The notes: a model not told the origin generated them from the letters alone. A DNA stretch of 64,000 nucleotides from Acidobacteriaceae bacterium dw_441 (GCA_018449715.1 JAAVVA010000005.1:310001-374000); one strand, 5' to 3'; positions 53,101 through 63,800 are shown, counted from the first letter of the stretch. Program-made: numbers and translations.

Positions 53101-56100
53101 TTGCCGAAGAAGCCATTCCAATCGATCCAGTTGGCATCCGGGGCATACATCGCTCAGGCAACGTATGGGGCTTCGTCTACGATCAATGTCTTCAATGTGG
53201 ACAAGGACGCGCCGCCGGATGTCCTGGCTGCGGTTCTTGAAGCCGTTCAGGCATCGGCCGGCGCAAACACACTCCCAGTGTCGAAGATCGAAAACGAAGC
53301 CAATCTCATCGTCACAGGGGGACCCACGGCACCGAACCGGCGTATAGCAAGAGCTCGACTGTCGTCGTTGTTGAGCGGTGCTCTATCGAAGCCCAAACCC
53401 GTCCTTTTACGAGGAGACTCCGGTTCCGGCAGGTCAGAGCTTGCCAGAGCAGCTACAGAAAAGGCAAAGCATCTCATTTGGATTGATTTTGAAGCAAATG
53501 GTGATCTGCGCTCCAGCTCTGTACTCGAATCCGTTCTTTCGGACCAAACCAACCTTCGCTCCAATCGAAGACCGGACTTTAGGAAAATTATCGGCGAACT
53601 CCCAGAGGGTCTGGTGGTCGTCCTCGACAACATCGACCGAAGCGCGGCAGATCCGTCTTTCGCCACACGCCTGTCTTTACTCGCGCGAGCCTCGGCCAGC
53701 GGAAACATAACGCTCATGTGTTGTTCGCTTCATCCGCTCCCGTTGCAGCTTCGATCAGAGTTCGAAGTTGTGGCGGTCCCACCATATGACGATGGCGAAG
53801 TGAAAGAGCTACTCGTTACCTATGGTGCCCCAGCCGCGGTGAACCATAGCCAATTCAGGAGCATGGTTCTGGGCTTGACGCAGGGTCATCCTGACTTGAC
53901 CGGACTGCTAGTAGAGTTTCTGGCGGAGAATGATTGGGTCCTTAGCGACGACGTGTGGCAAGGTCTCATTGGTCAGGAATTTGCTGCTGACCTAAAGAAC
54001 GAGGTCCAGCGAAGGCTTCTCTCGACAGAAACTGCAGAGACCCGTGAACTGCTCTATCGCCTAAATGCTGTGATGCGGGACTTCACCGAGTCAGAGGCAC
54101 TCGAGATTGCACGTTTAGAACCAGAGATACCAGAAGCGTTTGCGCGGCTGTCAAGGCTGTCCGGTCGATGGCTGCAGCAACAAGGGACTGCAAAGTGGAG
54201 AACCTCCCCGCTGATTGGCGGACTTGGCGACAAGAATTTGGCCGTCGCTGTCAGGAACAGTGTTCATAAGAGGGTGGCCGAGTGGATACTCTCGCGCAAG
54301 AAGCTCAACCAGTTAGAAACGAATTCTGTCATCAGCCATCTGGTGATTGCGGAAGAGTATGACCAGGCAGGAAGCATATTGCTGAGGGCGCTTTATTCGT
54401 TACTCAACGCAGGCCCCGATGTAGAGCCAGGCAACCTCCTGTCGCTCTGGAAGGGTCTGCCGCTGCCGACGCAGATGAACCTCGGACTGAAGATTGGTAT
54501 CCGCGGCATGCAGGCAGCCATCGCGATACAGCGCGGACAGGACTATGACACACAACTCACCGATCTCCGTGACCTGTTGAAAGCAACGGAGGCAATCTTG
54601 AAGCCGGCGATGGCATTCGCATCTCTGTCCGCCATTGCACTCCAACTGGTTTCAAAAAGGCCCATCGAAGCGCTACCGTTCATTTCGGAGTCGATCGAGA
54701 TGCAGTCTCGGATCTCGGACCCAGGGATCTTGAAAGCATTTCAGGGCCACTCTTCCAGTCAATTGTTTTGGGCCGCTGCGATGCAGATTCGATCCCACGA
54801 CGGTGTGAAACAGTGGGTCGCTGCAGTCGATGCCCTTAGCGAGGAAGAGCGGCGCGCAATGATGGCCGAGCGATTTGCGCCTGAATCAGCATGCCGCATG
54901 TTTGACTCACTCTGGACAGAAGAGCAAGAGCTGCCGGAACAGGAGCGGGACTGGGCCGGACTGATGCGCTTAATCGCCGAACTCGAAACAGTGGCGTCCC
55001 GCTGGGACTCCAGCCTTGTCTCTGGTGGACTTCTCCGCGCATCGCAAGCGATTCGAATCGTCCATACTGGAGATGCGAAAGAGGCAATACGGCAAGCTGA
55101 GACCTTCTTCTCCGCCTATACAGGACCGAATGCAGCTGCGGGTCGATTCCTCGTCGCCCAGGGCACCGGACTCTGGCTTACGGACGTCGATCGGTGGGCT
55201 GATGCATTGCCTTGGCTAGAGCGAGGTGTTGAATATCGCGAGAAGTACCTCACTCCGCATCGTCAATCCAATCTGCTGCGGTACGGTCATGCACTTTATC
55301 TAGCGGGCCGTCCGGCTGCCGCTCCATTTTTTGAAGCCGTTCAACTTTCTGAAAACGGCGATTTTCGTTCGCCCCTTGGCAGAATCAGAGCGCGAGCGGA
55401 ACTCGCCACGTTTCTGTGGCTTACCGAGGGCGAGCAAGCGCTCTTCAATGAATGGACGCACGTGGTTCGTGCGACCCTTGAAGCACGGGAGGAATCAGCA
55501 AAATGGAAGCAAATTTACGTGCTCATCGCCAATCACACAGCTTACTGGGGAAATCGATTCGGACAGGATTCGGAGTTGGGCGGCACCTCTCTGGTAAAAC
55601 CGGATCTCGGGATGTTCATCACGGACTACGCTGACATATCCGACCGATACTCCGACAAGATCCTCTTCGTCTTGCCAGGGAACATGACTTGGTTCGCAGA
55701 GAAGCTGGGACGGTTTAAAGAGGCAGCCGAATGGGCGCAGACCACGTATGACTGCGCTGTGGAGTTCGGTCAGTTGAATCAAGGCAAGGGCTTCCGGCTT
55801 CAGGCCGTGCCGTATGCGCTCGAACAATCTCGTTATCGTGAGGCCATTGATGCGGCTGCAGATGGAGTTCGAGGACTCGCTGAATCCGATCCAATCGAGT
55901 TCCCTGAGGCCGTTGTTCGGGACAACCCGCGATTGATCCGGCCGCCTCTTCCGTCCCTTGACCCCGTGCGTGCTGAGTCTAACGCTGTAATTTTGGGTCT
56001 TTTGCCGAGTCTCATCGGAGTGACCGCTGAGATCTTGAATGACCGTGCGCGTGGCATGGAATGTATTGAGGAGTTGGTTCGAGCTTGCGCTGCACAGAGC

Positions 56101-56601
56101 GAATTTGCCAGCCAGCCTGCACCCTGGGAAGAAGCACAGCGAGTGCTTTATGCCGTCAGGAACGGAAGTCTGCGCTACGCCGACTTTGCCTCTGAGGAGA
56201 ATGCCTCGGAGGACTATATTGGGCAGGCTACAAATTTGCTGCGGTCATTCGGCCTGCTCGCTGTGAGAGGTGAGCGCGCCGTAGACATATTGACGGCACA
56301 AGTGAAGTGGGCAAGGTGGTTGGCAGCGTCCCTGGCTTCGTTCTGGGGAGTTGGAAGTGTGTTTGCGTCGATCGTTGCGAACGCCTGGAGCAATTATGTT
56401 TTGGCTAATGGATACAACTTTCAGCGCCCTACTAGCCTTGTGAGGGTCATTCAGGAGCATGGTGGCCGGGGAGAACTTGGGCGTATTTTCATTGATGTCG
56501 CCGACGGATTAGGTGCAACAGTGCCCCAGTCACTCAGAGAAACGCTGATGAGTGCGACCCTCACACTCGTTCCAGGTAGGTCCAAACTTTTGCAGCTTTG
56601 A
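53101..56601 (+). CDS. NLR-like STAND ATPase with TPR-type repeats, paired with the Bell-like protein
   Basis: The protein has 1166 aa from a TTG start, three bases after the Bell-like gene. Residues 17-32 (IAQATYGASSTINVFN) match the C-terminal motif of the neighbour. The ATPase has a P-loop LLRGDSGSGRSELA in which the Walker A lysine is arginine (R111), and Walker B LVVVLDNID (171-179). From about residue 380 to the end the protein is helical and looks like TPR-like repeats (for example RFLVAQGTGLWLTDVDRWAD, LPWLERGVEYREKYL), the usual sensor part. It may assemble on a trigger and template amyloid-type folding of the Bell protein. Confidence 0.75.
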   Translation: MPKKPFQSIQLASGAYIAQATYGASSTINVFNVDKDAPPDVLAAVLEAVQASAGANTLPVSKIENEANLIVTGGPTAPNRRIARARLSSLLSGALSKPKPVLLRGDSGSGRSELARAATEKAKHLIWIDFEANGDLRSSSVLESVLSDQTNLRSNRRPDFRKIIGELPEGLVVVLDNIDRSAADPSFATRLSLLARASASGNITLMCCSLHPLPLQLRSEFEVVAVPPYDDGEVKELLVTYGAPAAVNHSQFRSMVLGLTQGHPDLTGLLVEFLAENDWVLSDDVWQGLIGQEFAADLKNEVQRRLLSTETAETRELLYRLNAVMRDFTESEALEIARLEPEIPEAFARLSRLSGRWLQQQGTAKWRTSPLIGGLGDKNLAVAVRNSVHKRVAEWILSRKKLNQLETNSVISHLVIAEEYDQAGSILLRALYSLLNAGPDVEPGNLLSLWKGLPLPTQMNLGLKIGIRGMQAAIAIQRGQDYDTQLTDLRDLLKATEAILKPAMAFASLSAIALQLVSKRPIEALPFISESIEMQSRISDPGILKAFQGHSSSQLFWAAAMQIRSHDGVKQWVAAVDALSEEERRAMMAERFAPESACRMFDSLWTEEQELPEQERDWAGLMRLIAELETVASRWDSSLVSGGLLRASQAIRIVHTGDAKEAIRQAETFFSAYTGPNAAAGRFLVAQGTGLWLTDVDRWADALPWLERGVEYREKYLTPHRQSNLLRYGHALYLAGRPAAAPFFEAVQLSENGDFRSPLGRIRARAELATFLWLTEGEQALFNEWTHVVRATLEAREESAKWKQIYVLIANHTAYWGNRFGQDSELGGTSLVKPDLGMFITDYADISDRYSDKILFVLPGNMTWFAEKLGRFKEAAEWAQTTYDCAVEFGQLNQGKGFRLQAVPYALEQSRYREAIDAAADGVRGLAESDPIEFPEAVVRDNPRLIRPPLPSLDPVRAESNAVILGLLPSLIGVTAEILNDRARGMECIEELVRACAAQSEFASQPAPWEEAQRVLYAVRNGSLRYADFASEENASEDYIGQATNLLRSFGLLAVRGERAVDILTAQVKWARWLAASLASFWGVGSVFASIVANAWSNYVLANGYNFQRPTSLVRVIQEHGGRGELGRIFIDVADGLGATVPQSLRETLMSATLTLVPGRSKLLQL

Positions 56602-57251
56602 CCTGAGTAAGGGCCGAATGCTGAGTATTCCGATTTGTGGGTGTCTTCGGCAGTCAGTAAATCTATGGTTTCTGAGACCGCCGGTGCGGAACTGGGAGTG
56701 CGCTCCGCCTATTGGATCACCGCCGCATGGACACGTCGATTGACTGCCGGTACGGTCTCGTCGAACTGCAATCTTCAAGGACAGGCGCATTCAAGACTCT
56801 CGAAAAGAGCGCGTCGATATGACCGAGATGGACGGTATCTGATCTTAATGCCGAGGCCAGTCCTGATGCACCAATCGCTATCAGAGAATCAACTCGAGCC
56901 TTGGGAGAGACAGGAGCACGCTACTCCGCCCAATGCTCCATCTTCATTGAGCTGACTATGGTCCGTCGGGCTTTTGGATATCGTTCAGAGGATTGTCAGG
57001 GGATTGTGGGAGAACGCTAGAGAAAGAAATGCTTCGGTGTCGACACTATCAGTTTTAGCATCGACTGTGAGCTGATACTTGTTGCCGCGACGAGGATGAA
57101 AGACAAGAGCAGTCAGGACGCAGACGATGCAGGTGCCTGGCTTGTTTTGACGGCCGGCAACAGCAAAACACGATCATCAATCCGTTTGTCATACGGTGAA
57201 ACTAGAGAGGTCACCTGTGTCTCAACAGAAGTTGAGAGATTGTTGTATGGA
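56602..57251. other. Gene-free stretch, nothing convincing seen
   Basis: About 650 bp separate the NLR gene from the ion-channel gene. Short open frames on both strands have no protein-like composition or good ribosome binding site. A minus-strand segment near 57010-57120 reads HPRRGNKYQLTVDAKTDSVD and could be a decayed gene end, but this is weak. No tRNA 5' half, terminator or repeat was recognised. Confidence 0.5.
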
Positions 57252-57842
57252 TCATTCCATTAGAATCCGTTTGTCTTCGAACGAAAAGTAGGTGCCAACG
57301 GCGAATACTAGAAGCAGTAGCCCCACCCCAATTTCTGTCATACAAAGCAACCGCGTGAACGAGTCCATGGGGAGAATGTCGCCATATCCTGTCGTCGTGA
57401 TTGTAATCCAGCTGAAGTATGCCGCCTCAAATCCAGTAGAAAGAGCATTCTTGAAATGGCACCACGGGACGGCAAGGTAAAGAGAGGCATAACAAATCGA
57501 AACCTCAACATAACTGCGACCTAGCAGCTTGAATCGCTGGACGCGGTCCAGCTTCGTCCTCAGAGGAACACGACGCAACTGGTCGAAGGTATCGTTATAA
57601 AACGCGTATACGATTTCGACGATCCGTGAGAACGGAAGCAACCAAACAAGAACTACAAGACCGCGCCAGAAGGACCAATAACGCTGAACCGATGGTAAGA
57701 GGAACAAAAACGCTGTGTTCAGCACGAGGAACAATGTTGTCCAATGTCGAATACCCACGCTCTTAAATCGCTCAAAGAGAACTCTGGTTGGTGCGATGAA
57801 TACCAAGAGCCAAGTTGGAAGATCTTGAGTCTGCTTTTCCAT
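57252..57842 (-). CDS. Small potassium-channel-like membrane protein
   Basis: The protein has 196 aa from ATG 57842; an in-frame ATG at 57917 would add 25 polar residues. Transmembrane segments are visible at FLVLNTAFLFLLPSV and GLVVLVWLLPFSRIVEIVY, with a pore region near the C-terminus. The selectivity filter TTTGYGD is intact and is followed by the inner helix MTEIGVGLLLLVFAVGTYF. It belongs to the two-helix-pore ion-channel family. No gating domain (RCK or cyclic-nucleotide) is present. It may be a housekeeping channel or a defence effector; context does not decide. Confidence 0.82.
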   Translation of the reverse strand: MEKQTQDLPTWLLVFIAPTRVLFERFKSVGIRHWTTLFLVLNTAFLFLLPSVQRYWSFWRGLVVLVWLLPFSRIVEIVYAFYNDTFDQLRRVPLRTKLDRVQRFKLLGRSYVEVSICYASLYLAVPWCHFKNALSTGFEAAYFSWITITTTGYGDILPMDSFTRLLCMTEIGVGLLLLVFAVGTYFSFEDKRILME

Positions 57843-58008
57843 CTGTTTCGAACCCCGATTCTCTGCAGTTTCATCTGAACCATTGGTTGGCCTCCGGTCG
57901 TAATAGTCGTGGCGCAAGGGAGCCTATTCTCGGACGTTCCTGTCACTCCTCTTCGCTATTGACTGTCGAACAATCCAACCTGTCGATTGGTAATTGGATC
58001 TTCACTCA

Positions 58009-58434
58009 TCATTCGTTCCCGCATGTTCGCAGCAGGTAGGATGCGCAGTAGATATATTGGTGGTCGTTCGGTTCCTGCCCGGCGACAGTGAATTCGTACT
58101 TCGGTTTCTTCTGGCCCTTCGGCATCGCCTTCCACTCGAAGATCGCGTCAGCGGGAACGATGACGCGGCCTTTCAGAAAAGCATCTTTCCAGAATTTTGC
58201 GGACTCGATGCCCTCGGATCGCGCATTGAAGAGAAGAAGGTCGGGCAGCTTGAACCCCCAGCGCATGGGTTCGAGCTGACGTTCGCCATCCTGATTGATG
58301 GAGACGACGGGCTGTATTGAACCAGGCGCAATGTCGTCCTCGCGGCCAAGGTCGAGTTCCTCCAGACCGGCAGTTACCTCGAAGGCGTCGGCGATGCGCT
58401 GCTTGTCGGATTTGCGGCGATAGCGGCCACACAT
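58009..58434 (-). pseudogene. Truncated SRAP (YedK-like) abasic-site protein
   Basis: The protein has 141 aa against roughly 220 for the family. The N-terminal catalytic cysteine is present (MCGRY), as are MRWGF, FNARSEGIES and VPADAIFEWK with the conserved glutamate. After KKPKYEFTVAGQ the sequence leaves the family pattern and stops, so the C-terminal part with the conserved histidine (IHDRMP in relatives) is missing. SRAP proteins form a crosslink to abasic sites in single-stranded DNA; this copy may still bind DNA but is probably inactive. It lies beside the mutasome genes, on the opposite strand. Confidence 0.8.
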
Positions 58435-58559
58435 GGTCTAAGTGTAAGTGGGCAAAAGGCAAAACTGACAGAAAACAAACTGATTGGCTGCTATCACTTA
58501 GCGGATTCTGCACAAGAAGAAGGTCACATGCCGGTTGACAGCAATGGGCAGGAGTAGGC

Positions 58560-58574
58560 GAACATAAGGCGAAT
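58560..58574 (+). promoter_or_regulatory. Possible LexA-type direct-repeat site before imuA
   Basis: GAAC-N7-GAAT at 58560-58574, within the larger direct repeat GGCGAA-N5-GGCGAA, resembles the GTTC-N7-GTTC operators of some LexA proteins when read on the other strand. It ends nine bases before the imuA ATG. SOS control of imuA-imuB-dnaE2 is usual, but the LexA motif of this organism is not known. Confidence 0.35.
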
Positions 58575-58583
58575 ACGATTTCT

Positions 58584-59363
58584 ATGTCCGCCTCCGCCGC
58601 AATCCGCCTTCAGGTCGAAACAGCTCTCGCCAAACGGGTGCCTGCCGCCCTCACCCTGAAAATAAAACAGGCCCCGGAGTTGTTTTCAACCGGGATTGCG
58701 GAGGTCGATGCCGTCCTGGGCGGCGGCATTCCACGCGGAAGCATCACGGAGATTGCGGGTGCGGCTTCGACGGGAAAAACATCTTTCGCGCTTTCGTCCA
58801 TCGCCGCTATTACGCAGTCCGGCGCGGCCTGCGCGTGGGTCGATGTGAGCGATGCTCTCTCACCGGAATCCGCAGCAGCGGCGCAGGTTGTTATGAAGCG
58901 TCTGCTCTGGCTTCGCATGTCGTCGGATCGCAAAAAGTCTGTCGCAGACAAGCCGTGGTCGCGGCTGGAGCAGGCATTGAAGGCAACCGATCTGTTGCTT
59001 CAGGCCGGGGGCTTTGCGGCCATCGTACTGGACATGAGCGATGTGCGCCCGCAAGATGCGACGCGCATACCGTTGCAACACTGGTATCGCTTTCGGCTTG
59101 CCGCTGAGCACGCCCGGACTGCATTGGTGCTGCTCACGCAGACTCCATGCGCCAAGAGCTGCTCTGCGCTTGCTCTGCGTTCGGAACCCTCCAGCGTTCA
59201 ACCCTTCAGCCGCAATGGAGAGACGGCCTTATTCGAGGGACAACGATACAGGTTGGTCCGCGAGAGAGACCGCAACGAAAGCTCTGCCTTGGCCTTGCAT
59301 CTTAAGAAGCCTTCCACGCGGGCGGAATGGAACGCTGAGACCCCGTGGTCGAGGGTACGGTGA
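58584..59363 (+). CDS. imuA: ImuA, RecA-like mutasome protein
   Basis: The protein has 259 aa. It has a RecA-like core: FSTGIAEVDAVLGGGIPRGS, then the P-loop-like GAASTGKTSFAL and ALVLLTQTP. ImuA works with ImuB and DnaE2 in damage-induced mutagenesis. The stop overlaps the imuB start by one base (TGATG). No clear Shine-Dalgarno precedes the ATG at 58584, so a leaderless message is possible. Confidence 0.85.
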   Translation: MSASAAIRLQVETALAKRVPAALTLKIKQAPELFSTGIAEVDAVLGGGIPRGSITEIAGAASTGKTSFALSSIAAITQSGAACAWVDVSDALSPESAAAAQVVMKRLLWLRMSSDRKKSVADKPWSRLEQALKATDLLLQAGGFAAIVLDMSDVRPQDATRIPLQHWYRFRLAAEHARTALVLLTQTPCAKSCSALALRSEPSSVQPFSRNGETALFEGQRYRLVRERDRNESSALALHLKKPSTRAEWNAETPWSRVR

Positions 59364-60850
59364 TGTATGCCGTTCTCCACCCTCCGAACTTTGCAGCACA
59401 GGTAGCCGCGCAACAGCGTCCAGAGCTGCGAAAACGCGCATTTGCGCTTGTTGATGGAGAGCCACCGGCAGAGGTTGTGGTCGCGGCCAACAAAGCAGCA
59501 CGTTCCTGCGGAGTCGAGGCCGGAATGTCGCGGCTACAGGGCGAGACATTTCCCGGAGTCATCATCCTTCGCCGCGTGCAGGAAGATGAACTCACCGCAC
59601 AGGCAATTCTTCACACTATCGCGTGCATGTTCTCGCCACGCATTGAGTATGTCGAGAGTTATGCCGGAACCTATGCGCTCGATGTACGCGGCATGAATGG
59701 CCTCTTCGGAGATGAGACGCAGCTTGCCAACAAGCTGCGGCAACGCATTATGACGAATGGCTTTCTGGCAAACGTCGCCGTCGCAGAAAACTTCGATGCC
59801 GCTGTTTGCCTTGCTCGTGGACGAACGGGCGTCTCGATAGTTCCGCCTGGACAGGAAGCGGACGCATTGCGGGATCTTCCGCTCCATGTGCTGAACCTTT
59901 CAGAGGAACACGCGGAGACGTTCAAGGCTTGGGGCATACGCACCTGTGGGCAGCTCGCCGCACTGGCTGAAACGGATCTGATTTCTCGCCTGGGACAAGC
60001 GGGCAGACGATTGCACGCACTCGCTCGCGGCATATCTCCCCACTTGATGTTTCCGATAGAGCCGCGATTTGAGGAAAGTCTGGTGGAACGCATGGAACTG
60101 GACTTTCCGGTCGATCTGCTGGAGCCTCTGCTGTTCCTGCTTGCCCGCATGGCGGATGCTCTACTGGAGCGCGTAAAGTCGAAGGCACTCGCGATTGGAT
60201 CGGTGCGGGTTGTCCTTCATCTTGATGGAGGCAAGCAACACGAGAGGACTGTCCGGCCAGCACTACCGCTCGACGACAAGCCGACTCTCTTGAAGCTCCT
60301 GCAACTCGATCTGGAGACGCATCCGCCGAGTGCGGCGATTCTCAGTCTGGAACTGTACGCGCAGTCCGCCGCGCCGCACCGAGCACAGCATGGTCTCTTT
60401 CTGCCCCAGGCACCGGAACCGGGCAGGTTGGAGGTGGTGCTGGCACGTCTGAGGAAACTCTTGGGTGAGGAACGTGTCGGCTCTGTCGAGTTGAAGGATG
60501 ACCACCGGCCCAATGCTTTCCGCATGGTTCCATTTGCTCCTCCGCCGCCGAAGAGGACGGAGCAGTCTTCGCTTTCTGTCATAACCGCACTGCGGGTCTG
60601 TCGTCCGCCTCAAGCTGTCGGCGTGATGCTCGTCGGCAATACGCCATCGCGTGTCTTTTGGGATGGCGAGCGGTATTCCGTGCGGGAGGTCGCGGGACCG
60701 TGGCGCGTGAGCGGGCAATGGTGGTCGGAGGCCAACTGGTGCCGCGAAGAATGGGATGTGCGGCTGGGGACGCAGAATGCCGAGCGTGTCTGCCGCATCG
60801 CCTATGATCCGCGCTCGCGCTGCTGGTACGTGCAGGGCACGTATGACTGA
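59363..60850 (+). CDS. imuB: ImuB, inactive Y-family polymerase-like mutasome adaptor
   Basis: The protein has 495 aa. It follows the Y-family layout (AFALVDGEPPAEVVVAANKA, then thumb WGIRTCGQLAALAETDLISR, then little finger). The N-terminal metal-binding aspartates of true Y-family polymerases are absent (MYAVLHPPNFAAQ), as expected for ImuB. The C-terminal RVFWDGERYSVREVAGPWR segment is the usual ImuB tail that contacts partners. It bridges the sliding clamp and DnaE2. The ATG at 59363 was chosen for its coupling to imuA. It overlaps dnaE2 by 8 bp. Confidence 0.92.
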   Translation: MYAVLHPPNFAAQVAAQQRPELRKRAFALVDGEPPAEVVVAANKAARSCGVEAGMSRLQGETFPGVIILRRVQEDELTAQAILHTIACMFSPRIEYVESYAGTYALDVRGMNGLFGDETQLANKLRQRIMTNGFLANVAVAENFDAAVCLARGRTGVSIVPPGQEADALRDLPLHVLNLSEEHAETFKAWGIRTCGQLAALAETDLISRLGQAGRRLHALARGISPHLMFPIEPRFEESLVERMELDFPVDLLEPLLFLLARMADALLERVKSKALAIGSVRVVLHLDGGKQHERTVRPALPLDDKPTLLKLLQLDLETHPPSAAILSLELYAQSAAPHRAQHGLFLPQAPEPGRLEVVLARLRKLLGEERVGSVELKDDHRPNAFRMVPFAPPPPKRTEQSSLSVITALRVCRPPQAVGVMLVGNTPSRVFWDGERYSVREVAGPWRVSGQWWSEANWCREEWDVRLGTQNAERVCRIAYDPRSRCWYVQGTYD

Positions 60851-63800
60851 CTATGTTGAGCTGCACGCTCGTTCGGCCTTTTCGTTTCTCGAAGGCGCAT
60901 CGCTGCCGGAAGCGTTGATGGAGAGAGCAGCCGAACTGGAGATGCCAGCAATGGCGCTGCTGGATCGCAATGGTGTTTACGGTGCGCCGCGCTTTCACAT
61001 GGAGGGAAAGAAGTACGGTGTCCGGGCGCACATTGGCGCTGAGGTCGGCGTAAGCGATTTGGGCGAACGGTTACGGCCTGCGTCGTACCTGCCACACCAG
61101 CATCCCATCGAGCCCGTCCGTTTGCCCTTGCTGGCAGAGTCACGCATCGGCTATCAGAACCTCTGCCGCCTCATCACTCGCTACAAACTTCGTGAACGCA
61201 AGAAGGCTGAAGGTGCGGCACTCACCACTGATTTCGAGGAGTTCCACGATGGGTTGATCTGTCTGACGGGTGGGAGTGAGGGGCCATTAGCTTCTGCGCT
61301 CGCGCATGGTGGATATGACGCCGCGCAAAAGAGCGTTGAGCGGTTGGTACAAATCTTCGGCCCGCGAAACGTCTACGTCGAGTTACAGCGCCACCTCGAC
61401 CGTGCGGAGGAGCATCGCAATCGTGCGGCTATCCGCATTGCCCGCTCGTTGAACCTGCCGATCCTCGCCACCGGAGGCGTAAGCCACGCGACGGAGTATG
61501 AGAGCGAAATCCTCGATGTCTTCACCTGCATCCGTCACAAGACCACGCTCGACAAGGCGGGGAGACTACTGACGACGAATACGGAACGCTATCTCCATTC
61601 TGCAATGGAAATGCGAAAGGTCTTTTACGACCACCCGGAGGCAATCTCGAACACCCGTGAGTTGTCAGCACGGCTCGAATTCGAGATGGGGAATCTCGGA
61701 TACCAGTTTCCCGCATACGAAGTACCGAATGGGGAGACGATGGACTCCTTTCTCCGCAAGCGCGTGGAGGAAGGCATACGCAGGCGCTATCTCCCAAAGA
61801 ACAATCCCGCGCTCTACGCCAAAGCGACCAAGCAGGCGGAACGTGAGTTGCGCGTAATCGAACAGCTAGGACTCGCAGGGTACTTCCTCATCGTTTGGGA
61901 CATCGTTCTCTACTGCAAAGACAACGGCATCCTCGTACAAGGTCGCGGGTCGGCTGCAAACAGTGTTGTCTGTTATGCGCTCGAAATTACCATTGTCGAT
62001 TCCGTCGGACTCGATCTGCTCTTTGAGAGGTTCTTGTCGCTGGAACGTGGCGAGTGGCCCGACATCGACCTTGATCTGCCAAGCGAGACGGACCGTGAGC
62101 GCGCCATTCAGTATGTCTATCGGCGGTACGGAGAGCTGGGATGCGCGATCACGGCAAACGTCACCACTTATCGCCATCGGTCGGCCTCCAAGGAGACCGG
62201 CAAGGTGCTCGGCTTCACGGAAGACGAAACCTCACGAATCTCCAAGCTGGAAACTCCTTGGGAGTGGCGTGGCCCGAAGGACACGCTGGAGAACACCTTC
62301 AGGGTCGCCGGGTTTGATCTACGAAACAGGCGCAATCGGAAGTTTCTGGAGATTTGCGAGCGGATGCAGCACCTTCCTCGCAATCTCTCGCAACACAGTG
62401 GCGGCATGGTCATCTGCCAAGGGCATCTCGATTCTGTGGTCCCGATAGAACGGGCGTCAATGGACCTACGCACCGTCGTCCAGTGGGATAAAGACGATTG
62501 TTCGGACATGGGAATGATCAAGGTTGATGTGCTCGGCCTTGGAATGATGGCCGTTCTATCCGACTGTCGTGTGCTGGTTCCGAAGTATTACGGTGTGGTG
62601 CTCGATTACGCACAGATACCGCAAGACCCCGCGGTGTACAAGACGATTCAGGCAGCAGACACGGTGGGCCTGTTTCAAATCGAGAGCCGCGCTCAGATGT
62701 CGGCCATCGGACGGACGAAACCAGAAAACTTCCAAGAGCTGGCAGATCAGGTGGCCCTTATACGCCCCGGACCAGTCACTGGCGAGATGGTACATCCCTA
62801 CATCGAACGCAAGCTGGGAAAGCAGCCAGTCACGTATCTGCATCCGTCATTTGAATCGTTCCTTCGCAAGACGTTTGGAGTGCCCATCTATCAAGAACAG
62901 GTGATGAGAATCGGCATGTCTGTCGGCGATCTAAATGGGGGTGAAGCGGAGGAGCTGCGTAAGGCGATGGGCGGCAAACGAGCGGACGGTATTCTTGCCC
63001 GTCTGCGGTCACGGCTCGTCGAAGGCATGACGAAAAAAGGAATGCTGCCGGACATTCAAACGAAGATTCTCAATATCCTAGCCAGTGTGCGCGAATTCAT
63101 GTTTCCCGAATCTCACGCGCACAGCTTTGCTTCGCTTGCCTATTCGAGTGCCCATACGCGGTTTCACTTTCGTGCGGCGTATACCTGCGCCCTTATCAAC
63201 AATCTCCCAATGGGCTTCTATTCCGTATCGACGATCACCCATGACGCGAAGCTCCACGGTCTGAAGTTCTGGCCTATCGACGTGCAGCATTCCGAATGGA
63301 ATTGCACTTTGGAAGCGTTGAATGAAAGCGACCGCAGCAAACACAGTGATCCGTTTGCCGTGCGCCTTGGATTCCGGTGCATTAAAGGATTGCGGCAGGC
63401 GACCGGAGACGCCATTGCTGCGATAAGAAAGAACAGCGGGCCGTTCACGTCAGAGTACGACCTCAAGCGTCGCGTGCCTTCGATACGCAAGAATGAGCTG
63501 ATCCTGCTGGCAGAGGCAGGAGCCTTCAACTGGACAGGCACGAAGCATGATCGGCGCACCGCTCTCTGGCGAGCGGAACGCGCTGGGCAGGACGTTGGCC
63601 CGCTCTTTCGGGACATCCCTGATGAATTTGAGATTGATCCATCCTCGCCTCTGCTAACTATGACAATTGATGAGCGGTTAGTCGCGGACTTCTTCACGAC
63701 GGGCTTTACTATCGGGCCGCACCCAATGTCCTATCACAGGACGAAGATGGATAAGGCTGGTGTCATCCGCGCTGCCGATCTGAAAGATGTACCGGATGGG

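Noticed and set aside
56635..56955. 106-residue plus-strand open frame after the NLR gene
   Set aside because: No ribosome binding site, no recognisable domain, and composition unlike the neighbouring genes.
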